Position numbers and translations under genes: made by a program. A stretch of 64,000 nt of DNA, taken from Psettodes erumei. Lineage: Eukaryota; Chordata; Actinopteri; Pleuronectiformes; Psettodidae. The stretch covers positions 1,488,001-1,552,000 of the forward strand of contig JAFBJZ010000874.1 in the NCBI GenBank assembly GCA_016785225.1, in the 5' to 3' direction. This document shows, piece after piece, positions 1-13,345 of the stretch; the stretch's first letter is position 1, and each line of letters starts with the position of its first letter. Below the pieces are notes generated by a model that had not been told where the DNA came from, searched no databases, and saw nothing but the letters and a program-made list of their open reading frames with translations.

Positions 1-111
1 GTGATGCTGCTGCGCCTGTCTCCGATTCCTGTGCGTCCCTTTGGGCATACAGTTCACCGCGCTCCCGATGCAGAGCGCAACGAGCACCCTGGCTATGGTG
101 CTGCCGGACAT
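1..111 (-). CDS. fn1: Fibronectin, first coding exon (partial; gene continues past the left edge)
   Basis: The minus strand reads an open frame of 37 codons from an ATG at 111-109 to the window edge. Seen directly: an N-terminal hydrophobic segment (about residues 5-20) typical of a secretory signal peptide, then a short basic stretch with a furin-like site R-N-R-R (residues 28-31), followed at once by Q-A-Q-Q. Known for the family: mature human fibronectin begins with a pyroglutamate at Q-A-Q-Q after a propeptide ending in Lys-Arg, so the processing site matches. Fibronectin is a secreted dimeric matrix glycoprotein that binds integrins, collagen and heparin; the type I, II and III modules would lie further left. 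The neighbouring mreg gene, also on the minus strand, repeats the human FN1-MREG order. Teleosts usually have two fn1 paralogues, and this exon cannot say which one. The identification rests on a short stretch plus synteny. Confidence 0.8.
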   Translation of the reverse strand, partial: MSGSTIARVLVALCIGSAVNCMPKGTHRNRRQAQQHH

Positions 112-420
112 ACTGCTTAGTGGCGAGTCACTCGATTACTGCAGAATGTGATCACAGGTGCTCCCTATGCACGTTTTTTTTATTGTCTCCAGGGACGGAG
201 AGAACCCGGTTCCAGTGCAACTTTTGTTCTGCGCGCTCCTGCCTCCCCGTTAGGTCTGCTCCTCTCCGCTCTGCGGCCCCAATGCGCGCAGGTTACCAGT
301 TTGGGGGAGTGTTTTATCTGGGCATGGCTTTCAGCCGGAGGTGGGAGGTCCTATGAAGAGACGGACGGCGTGCAGAAGTTAAGCAGAACTTTCTGAAGAA
401 ACGAAGGAGATTACGTACAT
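112..420 (-). promoter_or_regulatory. fn1 5' leader and candidate core promoter
   Basis: This stretch lies just upstream of the fn1 start codon on the minus strand and is richer in CpG than the sequence to its right. On the minus strand a GATAAAA element (complement of about 312-318) could be a TATA-like box, giving a leader of roughly 170 nt. A CCAAT motif reads on the plus strand at 279-283, and a TTACGTA motif near 411-417 resembles a CRE half-site. Fibronectin promoters are known to use TATA, CCAAT and CRE elements. The transcription start is inferred, not seen. Open frames on the plus strand here look like chance frames in the leader. Confidence 0.35.
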
Positions 421-3400
421 TTCATGTCATCATACTGTGGTGTGAGACAGGTGGGTTATTCGAACATGGCACGACTGTCTCCATGCGACCCGTGACACTG
501 AGGGAAATATCTAAGCCCCATAAACAGATCTGAATTCCCCTCTCCCATGGTTAAAAATGTAGGGCCCCCCTGTTTAAATGTTTAGGATTTAAGACCACGG
601 GGGTGTAGCCCTCCTGTTTCCCGTCAAAAATTCATCCAGGGAGATAAGAAAATCCACCAGTTAGATAACAACTCCAACCTCCTACAATTTTACGGCCTGA
701 TAATCCGTTGGACCCAAACTGTGTATGAAGAGTCCCATGTGTGCTTGAAAGCTGATCTCACATTCATTCTGTGATTATTTTGTGCTTGAAACTGTGTGTT
801 TGTGCTGAGTGGAACAAGTAGAGGCAGATGTGTTTCTTTATCCTTGTAATCCAGTAGGCAGCTCACAGTGTAAAAATGGCTCTTTTACTGGAAGTCAAGC
901 CTTACCTTCTGCATTTCTAATTCAAGGATTTGCCTTTTGTTGCTAAGTGATATTGACATGAGTTGCCTCATTAGCAGTTCATATTCATTAAGCAGAACAA
1001 CCTTGCTGCAGCACTCTGATGCTATGCAGTATATTGGCCTATAGGTGTTACTCAGTCCTGGTACTGATCAGCAGGAATTAGGTCACATGGCGTCAGTGTC
1101 TGGAACGTCTCCAGTAGCCTAAAGTTTCAATGTCTGGAGAGTGTTTATACATCCAGGGGGTTTTATTGAACTGATTCCTCTGTGATACAAGCTAACTTCT
1201 GTAATATGCAAGTCAAGAGGTCAGTTGGATTTTTTTCACTCTCCAGTTTAAGTCTTCAATACCACATTGAGAAAGAAAAGCTCTCTATCTCAGAGTTTGC
1301 TTATTTCTCCTAGTGACAACTTGTTCTGTGTGTCCTAAGTAGTGGGAAAAGCCTGCAGTATATTAAAGTTTTGAGTGTTTTTAGATAAATCCAATCCAGT
1401 CAGTTCGGTGTTTGTGCTTAGTATGGCAGTTGGAATAGCTGGGGCAAGTTTTATGCACGTCTTAGTTTTCAAGTTTTATGTCATTTTGTTTCTTCTCCTC
1501 CTGCTGGTTGCATGTTCTGCTGTAAATATTGTAAATCACGAGCGCTTTGTAAATGGAAACCTGCAGTAATGGTTGTGTTTTGCCAAATTACACCTTTCTG
1601 TCTGTTCTCCATGAGCTGTAACTTCCTTCCATTCCTTAGGTCACCTCTCTATCGCTCTATTGAGCAAAGGTTTCAAATGTCCTCCTTAATTATAATGCAG
1701 ACACTTCAGTGCATGAGCGTGTTTTTTAAGAGACAGAAGTGATAAACAAACTGGAAACTAAATGCATTTGGGAAAGCAAGACTCGATATAGTGACTCGTC
1801 ATTGGCATTTGATGTGTGGTTCCTATTCTAAAGCAATTTACAAAGTGATCCAGCCCCTTCCTCTGTAACACGATGACCTCATCTGTTACAGCAGTAAAAC
1901 AGATTAATTGTCGGTCAGCTAAATCAAGTCAATCAAACTGTGCTTCATTGTGAGGGCAGGATCTCCAGCTAAGCCCATGTGGCTTGTCTTATGTGTGTCA
2001 GGAAGTGTATGGCGTGTCGACACAAGGTGTTAAGAGGCTTTATCTTGGCATCATTTGGATCAACCGTGACATCGGTATGAACAGTTCATTTTATTACACA
2101 TTTGCTCCACACAAGTAGACAGTGATCCCGTTTTGATAGCATGAGGACCCATCTGTTCCTTTTTTTTCCCATGCATGGGAAAACTGGGAAAACTGTCGTA
2201 TAACATGCAGACATATTTTAACTGTTTTTTCCAATCAGGGACACTGAAGTGAGAGAAAATGCTAAGACTCAACAGCTGTATTCCTCTTATACAGTGTGGG
2301 TTATGTTATGTAAGAGGATGTATATGATTGTGTTTTACGAACAGGACGCAGCTCACTAACTGAGGAAAAGCCACTTCTGAGCAGAGAAGTGCCACATGTG
2401 TTTCCAGTTGCAGACCTACAATGTAAATACAAAATGCCTGTCGATGTGTGTGCATACACAACAGATCTGTCTGTGAGAGTTATCCCCGCTTTGAGGTCTT
2501 TCGTCTTTCTTTCTGCCTTCCTAAGCCTTCAGAACACACTCGTCTTTATACGTTGAGGGGTGAAGAAGTTAAAAGGGCATCAGATAAACTGCTGACAGCA
2601 ATTTCACACCTTGAATGCATTTCTCATCATCCACATAGGCACTGACATTATGGTTTTGGGTTGAACTTGAACTTACGGCTCGTGAAAACAGGAACTCGCA
2701 AAGATCGTACGGTAGAGGGACAGTCAACTTCAGACCTTGTAGCAGAGAAGAGGAAAAAGACATGCGTCACTGCATCACGCTGCCATAATGAGGTAATCGC
2801 AGTTGTGTCAATCTGACGTAGGGACATACTTATGCTATATTGAAATGTAGTTATGCACTGAACTGAGAGCCAACTGGAAGTGTTAACCACCAGATTTAAT
2901 GCTTCCACTGGGCGGTGGTTTCTCCGAGTGCATTTTGATTCTTTCATCTCCAAGAACTTCACACTTTGTGAATGTGTGTCAGAAACATGGTGAAGTTAAT
3001 CATTTATGAACAACAGCTCTTCATCTTTTGTATCCCCTTACATTGGAAGCCCAGACTCACATCCTTCCCTGTGGTTACATTCCCTAAACCACTTCTGCTA
3101 CTGCGCTGATGTGATGAGTGATGATGGAGCTGGAAATCCCGGTTTAAAGCTATTATCTGGTTATTGTGCAAGCTAATGCCTGCTAAGGCTTCACATAGAC
3201 ATTTTTGCGGTTACATTGACTGGTTTTAAGTGGTAATTGGCCTTTAAAAGTAAATCCCATAGGGAGATCGCAACGAGAATTGCAGCAAATTGTTTCCACT
3301 TTGCATCTTGGGTATCAGATTGTGACAGTAACACCCTGAGCCATAGGAAAAGATGGTCACAGAAACAAAGGGGCTTGTAAATGCCTCTTGTTGCACAGTA

Positions 3401-4270
3401 CACACAGTGTATGTTGTGTGAAATAAGAAAAGGATTCTTATCTTTTCACCGGAATTTTGGAGATTGTAGCCAATGTTCCCAGATTACTCATGAAAATACA
3501 ACCTGCAGTCTTGCTCATGGATTTTTGGAAAGATTGGATGAAAGACAAGAAGAGAAGCAAAAACGAGAGGACAGAGAGGATGCATGAAAGAAAGCAGTGA
3601 CAGAGAGGAAGAATGATGTGTAGCTGGAAAGTAAGAAAAAGAAAGAGTGAAAACCTCTGGAGGAGGCTTTGGTCTCAGTTCAAGGCAGGAGGAGGCATGA
3701 AAAATGTTAAAAAGTTCAAAATGAGGGGCGCTCATGTGAGGGAATGAAGAGTTGAGAAATTTAGGCTGTTGGTTAAGTTTTTATGCTGACGCGTGGAAGT
3801 CCCATTGTAATTCTGTGATTGTGTTACACAATTGATTCAGAACTATCATCCTGAAAAAAGAGGACAAGGGTGAGGAAAGAGGTCACAGCTGCAAAGCCTC
3901 TGTGCGACTGCTGCACGTTTTCATCCAGCTTTTTCTCTCGAAGCCCTGCTCCAAATCTTTCCAAAACTGTCACTCTCTCTCTCTCAGTTGTTTTTCTTCT
4001 TAGATTTTTTGGTTTTCCTTTCAGGAGATGTTTGGTCCTCTCTCTGGCTTTCTTTCTTCTCTGTCCTTTTTTAAAAAAACTGTGGCTTGACATCATGAAG
4101 TTTCTTGTCCCTGCAGTCAGTGATCAGCCATTCCTCACATATTGCTGTAACATCCCAGAGGAGTCCCCCCTGAACTCGCTCTTCTCTTCTGACAAGATTC
4201 ATTTCCAGACTTTCTTTTTTACAGTATTTTCCATTTCTCAAATGTCTTGGGATCCTCTGTCTGACCCCCC

Positions 4271-4272
<2 letters not shown>

Positions 4273-4307
<35 letters not shown>

Positions 4308-4408
4308 TTAATGGGATCTCTGGGTTTAATGAACACTGAGTGTCCATTCCTCTCACTTTCCACTAACTAATGATTCCCATTGTTTGTTTTTATTCATCTG
4401 ACAATGCA

Positions 4409-4447
<39 letters not shown>
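4273..4447. repeat. Two CA microsatellites
   Basis: CA arrays at 4273-4305 and 4410-4447, about 100 bp apart and in the same polarity. Confidence 0.95.
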
Positions 4448-6913
4448 AAGCATACAATGCCACAGTTGAGCTGTTACGGCTCTGTCCAGTTTCCACCCCA
4501 TTCAAAGTCAACATTTCAAAGCTGATTTACGATTACTCTGAGTGCTGAGCCTTGTTGTCCAGCATTTTATGGTCTGTCTGTTGCAGTCCACAGTAAAATA
4601 AAAAGAATAATGTTAGAGCAGGTCTTTGTGAGGTCATCACAGTCAAATATCTCATTGAATGCAGAGATGCAAAAGTCACCACTGGAAAATTGAAGCCAGG
4701 CATAAACACATTTTGTTCTTGTTAGCAGTCTGGACATGTAATTGATTAGGACACAGTACTCTCATTCTTGCACAACAAAGGTTATGCAATTTAAAAAAAC
4801 ATTAATTAAATTAAATATTAGACTCATTAATTGATTGAGGTATTACATTTACATTACAATACATTACATTTTGATTCGTGTGAGGAAAGGGGTGGGAAGT
4901 CCCATTTGGAAGAAGAAGAAGAAAAGGGGGGGGGTCAACATTTAGTTGTGTGATTTCACTTCTTCACTTCTGTAGGGTGGTTGACGTGCTCGAAATGGAG
5001 CGCAGCTTCTGTGTCTGTGACACCCCCTGCTCCCGAATTCATTACCCCAAACTTTTGCATTTGCTTTTTTTCATAATGGCTGTGTCCCCAAGTCTGTTTT
5101 TACTGGACTTACCTATCCGTCATGCTACGCTATATGCCTGTTAATATACGATGAGGATTTCTTACATGCATCTTGTTAAAAAAAGGTCTTGAATTACACA
5201 AAATGAAACAAAAACATTTCTAATTTCCCTCCCCCGCGCTTTCCAATCTTCTTCCTCCTCCTTCCTGCCTCCCTCTCCTCGAGGGAGATGAGGTCACAGT
5301 CTGAGGGGAGATGGAGTGATTAGGAGCTCAGACTCCACACTTTTCATGGGTGGATTAGCTCTGGGTATCTTCAACAGTGTTCCAGTATTTATAACTGTTC
5401 AGGCCTGGTTTAAAGGGTCGCATAAATCACTGTGCAACTGAACAGGCAAAACATATTGTCTTGTTATTCTTTATCCGGTCAGTAACCCCTGGAGCAGCTA
5501 CCGTCCACATTTGTCTCTCGGATGTCTCTCAGATGTTGGGTTTCCAGCAGCTTACTTTAAACATTTTAGGATTAAGTTGTTCACTAGTGGTTTACCCTCA
5601 ACGATGAGAATAGAACACAAAGTATGCATTTGAAATATGCCTGTTTTATTTGAGCTCATATGCAGCATATATAATTTTTTTGTGGTGTATGATGATGGAG
5701 ATCTCATGGATATTTGATACTACTGTCTCCATTCAAACAAACAAATTAAAAAGACGATAACATGACACCCCCACCCCCCATGTGGCATTACTCATCGCCA
5801 TTTGCTGTGGAGACGTGCAGGATTGTGAGTGTTAGAGAAACATGGCCCCACACCACTTCAACAGCCATCAGCTACAGAGGACCACAGATATGAGTGATTC
5901 AGATCTTTAACCGTTGAATTGGAGACGGGAAACTTCCAAGTGTGTCATGTACAACTCATGGACCACTTCCACTGTTGCTGTCATGGGAATGAGGCGTTCT
6001 TTTGTGTATGCTTTATAAACATGTGGAAAGCTTCACATTCAGCTGTTGTTTGCCAAGGTGCCATATGAGCTTTCTGAGTCTCATCCGCTGGGGCAACATA
6101 TGAGACATGTATGCAACCATTTTTATGAGGCCTTTACCCTCATTTGAGGTTTTTTGTCTTTGTGTGGCCATTTGGAATAGAAAGAAATATATATTTGTGG
6201 TTCCCTGTTGCGCAGTCAGTATGTATTTTATTCTAATTTATGACTGTCCTTTCCAGTTTTGCTATGATTTGCTGTACCTGTAATCCCTGGGGAGGCAAAC
6301 GCATACACATCTTCTGCAGCTTCATACCTCCAGTTTCACTGCTGTGGAAACTTGTCTCATAATGTAATGCAGATTTCATGACCTTTTCCCACAAATCATC
6401 ATCTATTATGAAACATGAAAACCATAAGATGAGAATAATACACAGATATAAGCTGCATTTAATTGAAAAGCTCATCCATAGACTAAGCAGCTGCACTCTG
6501 AAAGCAAACAGCCAGTTAAGAGCAAACTGTGAGTGTTTGATTGCTTAGTGAACGCACTGCAGGCTAAACAAACCAAGCAGGCGCAGTGGGTTACATTTGC
6601 TTATTCAGGGTTTATGAATGCCTCCTGTTTCATACTTTATACTCCTTTTCTGCTGCAGCTCCAGACTGTCCTTCTTTCTTGCCCCGTCTTTGTCAGCACT
6701 GCCCTCGTTTGCCCCTCATCCCCGCCTCTTCCTTCATCTCTCCATCTCACCCCTCAACTCGCCCCCCACCCCCTGTAAAAAAAACACACAGATGATGTCA
6801 GCACCACAACATTTGGTTTATCTTCTGGTGACAGATCATAATGCACTGGGCTGTTGGCCCCCACAGGGAACACAAGCAAGAAGAAAGGAAGTGGGAGACA
6901 CAAGGGGGTATGC

Positions 6914-6958
6914 TGTGTGTGTGTGTGTGTGTGTGTTCGTGTGCGTGTGCGTGTGTGT
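6914..6958 (+). repeat. TG microsatellite (interrupted)
   Basis: TG units with CG and TCG interruptions. Other short dinucleotide arrays in the left half are at 9518-9543 (CA), 11529-11556 (TG), 13083-13107 (TG), 13314-13335 (CT) and 15844-15877 (TG). Confidence 0.9.
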
Positions 6959-9900
6959 CACAGACAGATGTGAGTTGTACTGTGTTCTAACGGCACCATT
7001 GAAGAATACTCTCCCACCTACTTTCCCAGCAGCCCTCTATGGGTCAATGAACACTCCTACAGTAACTAATATTAATTGAATGTTACAGTTACAGTTTTTA
7101 AACCTTTCTTCTTTTGACACAACAGGATGCAGAACGAATGAAAAACTTTTGACTATGGATATGTCTTTCATTTATTTTATCATTTGGAGATTTCTGTTTT
7201 TCAAATATTTCAATATAATTCATAGTTGATGCATATTTAGTTATGTTAGTGTGGTGTTTTTTCAGTATGGATGAGATTTATTTGGCTTTGCGTTACTTCT
7301 TGTTCATCAACAGGAAGCTCTATGAATGTGATAATAAACTGGATGTTGGTGTAAAACATGATTTAGTTTTGCTCAGCACTTTGCTGACCTTTTCACTCAG
7401 GAAACAATGTCATTGGAGCGGTGTCATGTGTTTGGAGCAGTTGTAAGCAGCTATTTTTAAAATCATCTGCTGGCTGGGGTTTAAGAAAAGACATATACCA
7501 TTGTGAATATACCATTTGTAAAATATACAGTAAATTTGGTTCAGTTTATTATCTTAATAATGTCCTGTTTTTAGTTCAGACCCAGACTCTGGAAAAACAC
7601 TTTCATGATTTATGTACATTGGGTGAAGAGAAGCTAAAAGCGTTCTCTGATGGGTCATCACTATATATGGCAGAAGTACTTGTTTTCATTAGTCTGGGCC
7701 TATGTCTGAAATTTGGGCACTGCTCTGGGAAATCAACATGTGGACTATTTTTTGGTGATGGCTCCCAGACAAGGTGTCCTTTTCCACAAAATAAGTGTCT
7801 ACTAGATGTCTGCAGTGTGCTCTTCCTGTCTTTGGTTGTTGTGGTAAATAAAGGACAGACTGTTTGGTGAATGTCTTGGCAGATGGAGATTGGTGGTTGA
7901 ATGGACAAAGTCTTTGGACTACTTAAATGATGCATGAGCCCAGTCAATGACCCGACTGACCCTGCTGTCCCCTGTCTGACCTGGAAATATTTAGCATTCT
8001 CATTTGCATAATGTGTATGTAACAGTTTCAAAATAAGACTCATGCAAGAATGAATAAAACACAAACAAATAGATCAGTAAATATAGTAAAGATGCTTTCT
8101 GGCATTAAAATGACCTATTTGTTTTGATATATTTTTGAAAATATTTTTAATTTTCTATTTACTATCTGTCAGAATAAGATACACAGTATGTTATGAAATG
8201 TAAATGGTTCTCACAGATGTCACTATTGACCTTTTTGTCATGGCTATATGACAATATAAATCACATGTTGGTTACCAAGGGAGATTCAGATGTGGATTTC
8301 CATGGTTACCCCATAACACTGGAGAGGAACTCTAGAGTCATGATGTGATCGCAGAATAGAATGCTCCAAGAGGGAAAGGGGGTAGTGAAGCAGACTGAAT
8401 GAATGGACGGGAAGAGGAAAGGTGAAAGAATGAAAGTAAGACCTCAAGAAGCAGAATGAAATAGTGCAACTTCCATCTGCATCATACACAAATGTGTTTG
8501 GTTTAGTCATTATAGTATCCTAGGAAAACAGTTACTAAGCACAGAGGGCATGGAAAGTTAGGAGAGCTGGGAAATGATGACTTCCCTCGATCGTCTGAGT
8601 CATACACAGTCCAGTCATCTTCTAATTAGAGGTATACAGTATAACTAAAGATGGAGATGTGTGGGAACAGCTGTGTGTGTGTGTGCGTGTGCATGTACAT
8701 TTTCATTTTCTGGGGTAGGGCTAAGGATCCTCGCTACATTACGTGCTGCTGGATCCTGCAATGTGGGACTAAAGGTTGAGGAATATCTTCCTTTCTCACG
8801 TCACATGTTTTCCATCCCTCAGCCACAAGGAAAACAGAGCTAAAACAGTTAGTAGATGACACAGCACAACTGGTAAGGATCCACACTGGACAAAAACATC
8901 CTTTGGCTCCATCTTATTCCCCACTCTTCTCATTTTTTGGGTGAAGGTGTGTGTGTTTGTTCATCGCAGTATGAAAGTATTTGCAGGGAATGAATGACGT
9001 AGGATTGAATCACAGATCTGACACTGCACAGTTTTGGTGTAGAGGTAGAACAATGAACACGGATGCTTTCAAACTATTTTTTTCTTTATTGCATAGAATA
9101 TATTTATAGATTGCAAGTCACATGGTGCAGGAACGACTATCTCAAAGAAATAGTCCCTCTCCATTATATTTGGATGGTGGCCGAAAACTTGAAATCGTCT
9201 GGATAAATATCACCAGAAGTAAAAATGTGGGACCCATTTGTGTCATATGAGAAACCTGATCCTTTAATCACATTGAAGTTGGAGGCATGAGTTTACTCAC
9301 CAGTATGCTGTAGTCTGATATTATGGTATTGGCTCAGTACTTTATGTCATACGTGAGGTTTGCCTGTATAAGGAGTATGAAATGAACATGTACCTTCGTT
9401 TTCCTTCTCCTGCTTTCTGAATTGAGCGTTACATCATAACCTGCGTGAGTCACTTCAGTCAGTGGAAACCAGTGAATGGAAACAGACTGGGAATTGCATA
9501 CACGTGGACATGCATGCGCACACACACACACACACACACACACCAACATTTCCAGAAGGCTCTATAGCACTAGACAGTCCAGTAGTTTTGGAAATACGTC
9601 AACTGGGCTGTCATGACAGGGCCACCAGTGAATGAGGGAGGCACGGGGAGAGTGAGAGGTCGTGTGTGTTCATGCTGACGTAACGTGTGTTAAATCCAAG
9701 TGTGTTTGGTCTTCTGTAACTCTTATGTGTGGCGGATGTGATCAAATGCACAAATGCACATATATTCTGTTTGGGGAAAAAACAAACCCATCATCTGTTA
9801 AAGTTTTTAAAGAGTCAGTTACTTTAAGAGACATCTGGATCTGCCATAAATACTAATGAAATCTGCGGTGAGAAAGTATGAATACAACATTTTGAAGGAA

Positions 9901-11524
9901 GGGGATTCAAGCAAAAAGCGACGGATGGATGGAAATGTTGAATAAATCAAGTAATAATTGGACAAAGATTTGTGCATATAAATATCACCACAGGCCCCGT
10001 CTGCGTTGTGCTTGAACAGGATTTGACAGTTTGAATTCCTGTATGCTCAGATCTTTTTGGAGGAGGGGGATTTGAATCTACAACACCGTGAAACAATTAG
10101 TTCATGCATGTGTGTTCAGTAAATAGATCAAGAGACGGTTTTGGTTCCTTTCATGTCTTCAGATGGACTACATTATTAGAGGAGCCTCTGTTCCTGTGCT
10201 ACCTGTCCACTGAACCAGGACAGATAAATCAGGTCACTTCTTTTGATGCTGTGCGGTGACCTGCCCCAAATATCTTTTAGAACAGAGGAATGACTGTTTT
10301 ACTCATAGGCAGGCAGCCCACTCTCCTGAAGATCTTTATTAATCCCTCTGATAATATAGGGTGCAGAGAGACGAGAAAATGAGAAAGGACAGACGCCACA
10401 TCAGCAATGACTCACTCGTGACGGTCAAGTACAGCTACACATTGTAATTTTTCTGCCACCGCAGAAGCCCACCTTTAGTTAAAAAGTTAAAAGGGAAGCT
10501 ATTTACATCTAAAAGTACTGGTGTGCGTCAGATTGCTCAAATAGGTTCCCTACTTTTATACTTTTTGATTTTTGTGTTACTTGCTCTCACAAGCGAATAC
10601 ACTGCAGTGATTGCAGTGATTCCATTTAGATCATTGAGGCCAGTGAGTTTGTTGCTAAAGGTCACAGTTCCAGTCTAATGCTAAATCGTTCAGCACTGAG
10701 CCAAAAAGTGCTTATAAGTGTTCGGGCTGCTGTGTGCTTTTAATGTAACACTTTCACAGGTTGATCATTTTCCCACACTTGGATGTGAATTCAAATGCAG
10801 GCCAGTGCGTCCCTAAAACCCATCAACAGCATTTTTTGTAAGTTGTATGTTGAGTTTAGCCACTTCAAATACTACAAAAGCCAATTAAAAGTCCAAAGTC
10901 ATTGTTTTCCAGACATTTTCTTCCTCCCAAATGTCCCCTCTTAAGCAACACAAACTGATTCATTTTCCTGTCCCTGTGCATCCACTCATCTTCTGTGGCA
11001 GTCTCCTTGTTTTTGACTTTTGCAGATTTCTCCACATTTTGAAATACATTGTATGTGTACATGTGACCCACGGATTACCAAATGCAGTGTGACGATGGCA
11101 AAACAAAAAACAGCAACAACCTTCTCTGTCACATCTGTGATTGCTCCACTAGGAGAAATGAGAGGAAAAGAATTTGCCGGTGGCTCCCAGGCATACCACA
11201 CTCACCGATTCCAATTAAATCCCCTCATGTTGAATTAGTGTGGAACCACATCATGGTACGTTTCACGTTGCTTTACTGGAAAATCTAAAACAAGTAATTC
11301 ATTATTTTTTATAAGCTTCTCAACTATATGGAATTAACTAAATGAATACCTACCTTGCTTTTTATCTGTCACTGTAAGAGAAGTTTGGATACAACAAAAC
11401 AGGCTTGAGTTGTTAAATGATGTGTCTTGGTGGGGGGAAAACAATGATTCAGTCTTTGTTTCACATTCTGGAGACTTTGGATCACTTTCCCCACCATAGA
11501 TGGACATAGTGTGCTGCTCTGGAT

Positions 11525-11561
<37 letters not shown>

Positions 11562-13314
11562 CCATAGGCATTGCAACATTATGGTTTTGTTTTCTGAAAC
11601 AACATACAGCATTTCAAAAAGCTCCTGCTTTGCCCACCAACAAAGGTTTATTTAAATTATTTCAACAGTAAAAGAAAACCACACACTGTGAAGCTTGACA
11701 CTGCTCAGTTGTGTAGTCCAAAATTTCAAAGCCGTTGTTTTGTTTTTTTTTTATCACAAGTAACCCTTAAATGCTCGGGGATGAACAAAACATGATTTCC
11801 CCCTATTGTGTAATTGTACAGCCTGAAATAGACTGCAAAAATACAACAGTGGCTGTGCAAACAGTCCCAGTGACTACTCTTTCTTTTCCATCACAGTCAG
11901 TGATACTGGAAAATGCTTCCAAAGCAGAGAAGGAAAGAAAAATAATAAAAAGGTTAGACAGCAGATTTACTGCTGAGATATCTTTGTGGTGATCATCTTT
12001 GTGGCGGATCATACACATCTAATGACAGTCATTCAAGATTTGCACACAGACTCCACATGACTCCAGTGAGGTGTGGGACCCACGGGAGGGTGAGAGATTC
12101 TTTGTCTCTATGGTGCCATGCTGAAGACCAGAGGACTGAAGCAAATACGGCAGATTATTCGGTCGAGAAGAGCGCGTGCCGTGACAGCCATTTATCACAT
12201 AAATCTCAGCTGCGTTTTTCAGGAAAGAATTTTCTTTCTCTAACATATCCCACCTCTGTCTTTTCCAGGCCCGCTCACACGATTTCTCAGTTTTTCTTCT
12301 TTCCTCTTTAGCAAACACCCAGTCCATGTGATCCACTGTCAACATCATCAGTTTTCTTTCTTGTTGAAACAAACAGATAATATTTTGCCCATGATTAACT
12401 TTTTTGTTGTAATTTTTATTCATTTTTTTCATTTATCTTGATTTATGACCTTTTTTATGACCTCTTCCTAAAACCTGTGTAGCCTGCAAATGTATAATAT
12501 GTTCATGGTGTATTGTTAGAAGTCTTCGATGAAGGTTTGTCACGGAGTGTACTTCTTTAGGGAAAGAAGTCAAACCTGTGGTCACTTAGTCAAGACAAAC
12601 CAATAACTTTATACTTCTTAAATTAAAGCATCTGAAAAGGCCTGCCCCTAACAGGACTTGCTGTATAGTATATTTGTTGTGATATAGTTAATATGTGTCC
12701 AAGTTGTCTGGCAAAGGAGCTTTCTTTAGTTTTTCTACACTACCTTCTCAAGCATCTTCACTCTTCCCCTCCTTGCTTGTTTTTCTTCTTTTTCCCACAC
12801 TTCGAGATTCGTCACCTTTCGCACTTCCTCTTATTGTCTCTCTTGTTCTTCTTTCAACCACTGTCCACACCCTTTTTCTCTATCCATTCTCCTTTTTGCC
12901 TCAACAATTGTCTCTTCCTCTTCTTGTCTTTAATCAGTGTCATCCTCCTCCCTGTCCTCCCTCCCAGATGATCCAAGTTGATCCGAAAGCCTCTGTGTTT
13001 TCATCCATCCATCAGCTCAAACCTCTAATCACCCAATCTGCTTTTCAGTCATGTAAAAAAGATGCTTCTGTATATGTTTTAATGTGTGTGTGTGTGTGTG
13101 TGTGTGTACGTGTCGTCCAGGAGAACGTTCACTTCATGTGCTGGCCGCAAGCCAGTAAAGATAAATGCTTAATAAGCCTTGAACTGGAGTTGCTAGGCAG
13201 AAAACTGATTTCCCATCTGAGAGTTTCCTCACATCAAAGGGAAACAGATGCGGCCCTAATTTGTCACGTTTTATCTCCTTTCTCCCTTTTAATCTACTCG
13301 TCTCCTCCCCTTCG

Positions 13315-13345
<31 letters not shown>

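Noticed and set aside
120..396. Overlapping plus-strand frames at the left edge
   Set aside because: They lie antisense to the fn1 leader and show no signal or domain; best explained as chance frames in CpG-rich sequence.
3870..4370. 166-codon plus-strand open frame
   Set aside because: Phe/Ser/Leu-rich product of a pyrimidine tract ending in a CA array (His-Thr repeats).
7421..7870. 149-codon plus-strand open frame
   Set aside because: No family recognised, no supporting exon or splice signal; AT-rich neighbourhood makes chance frames likely.
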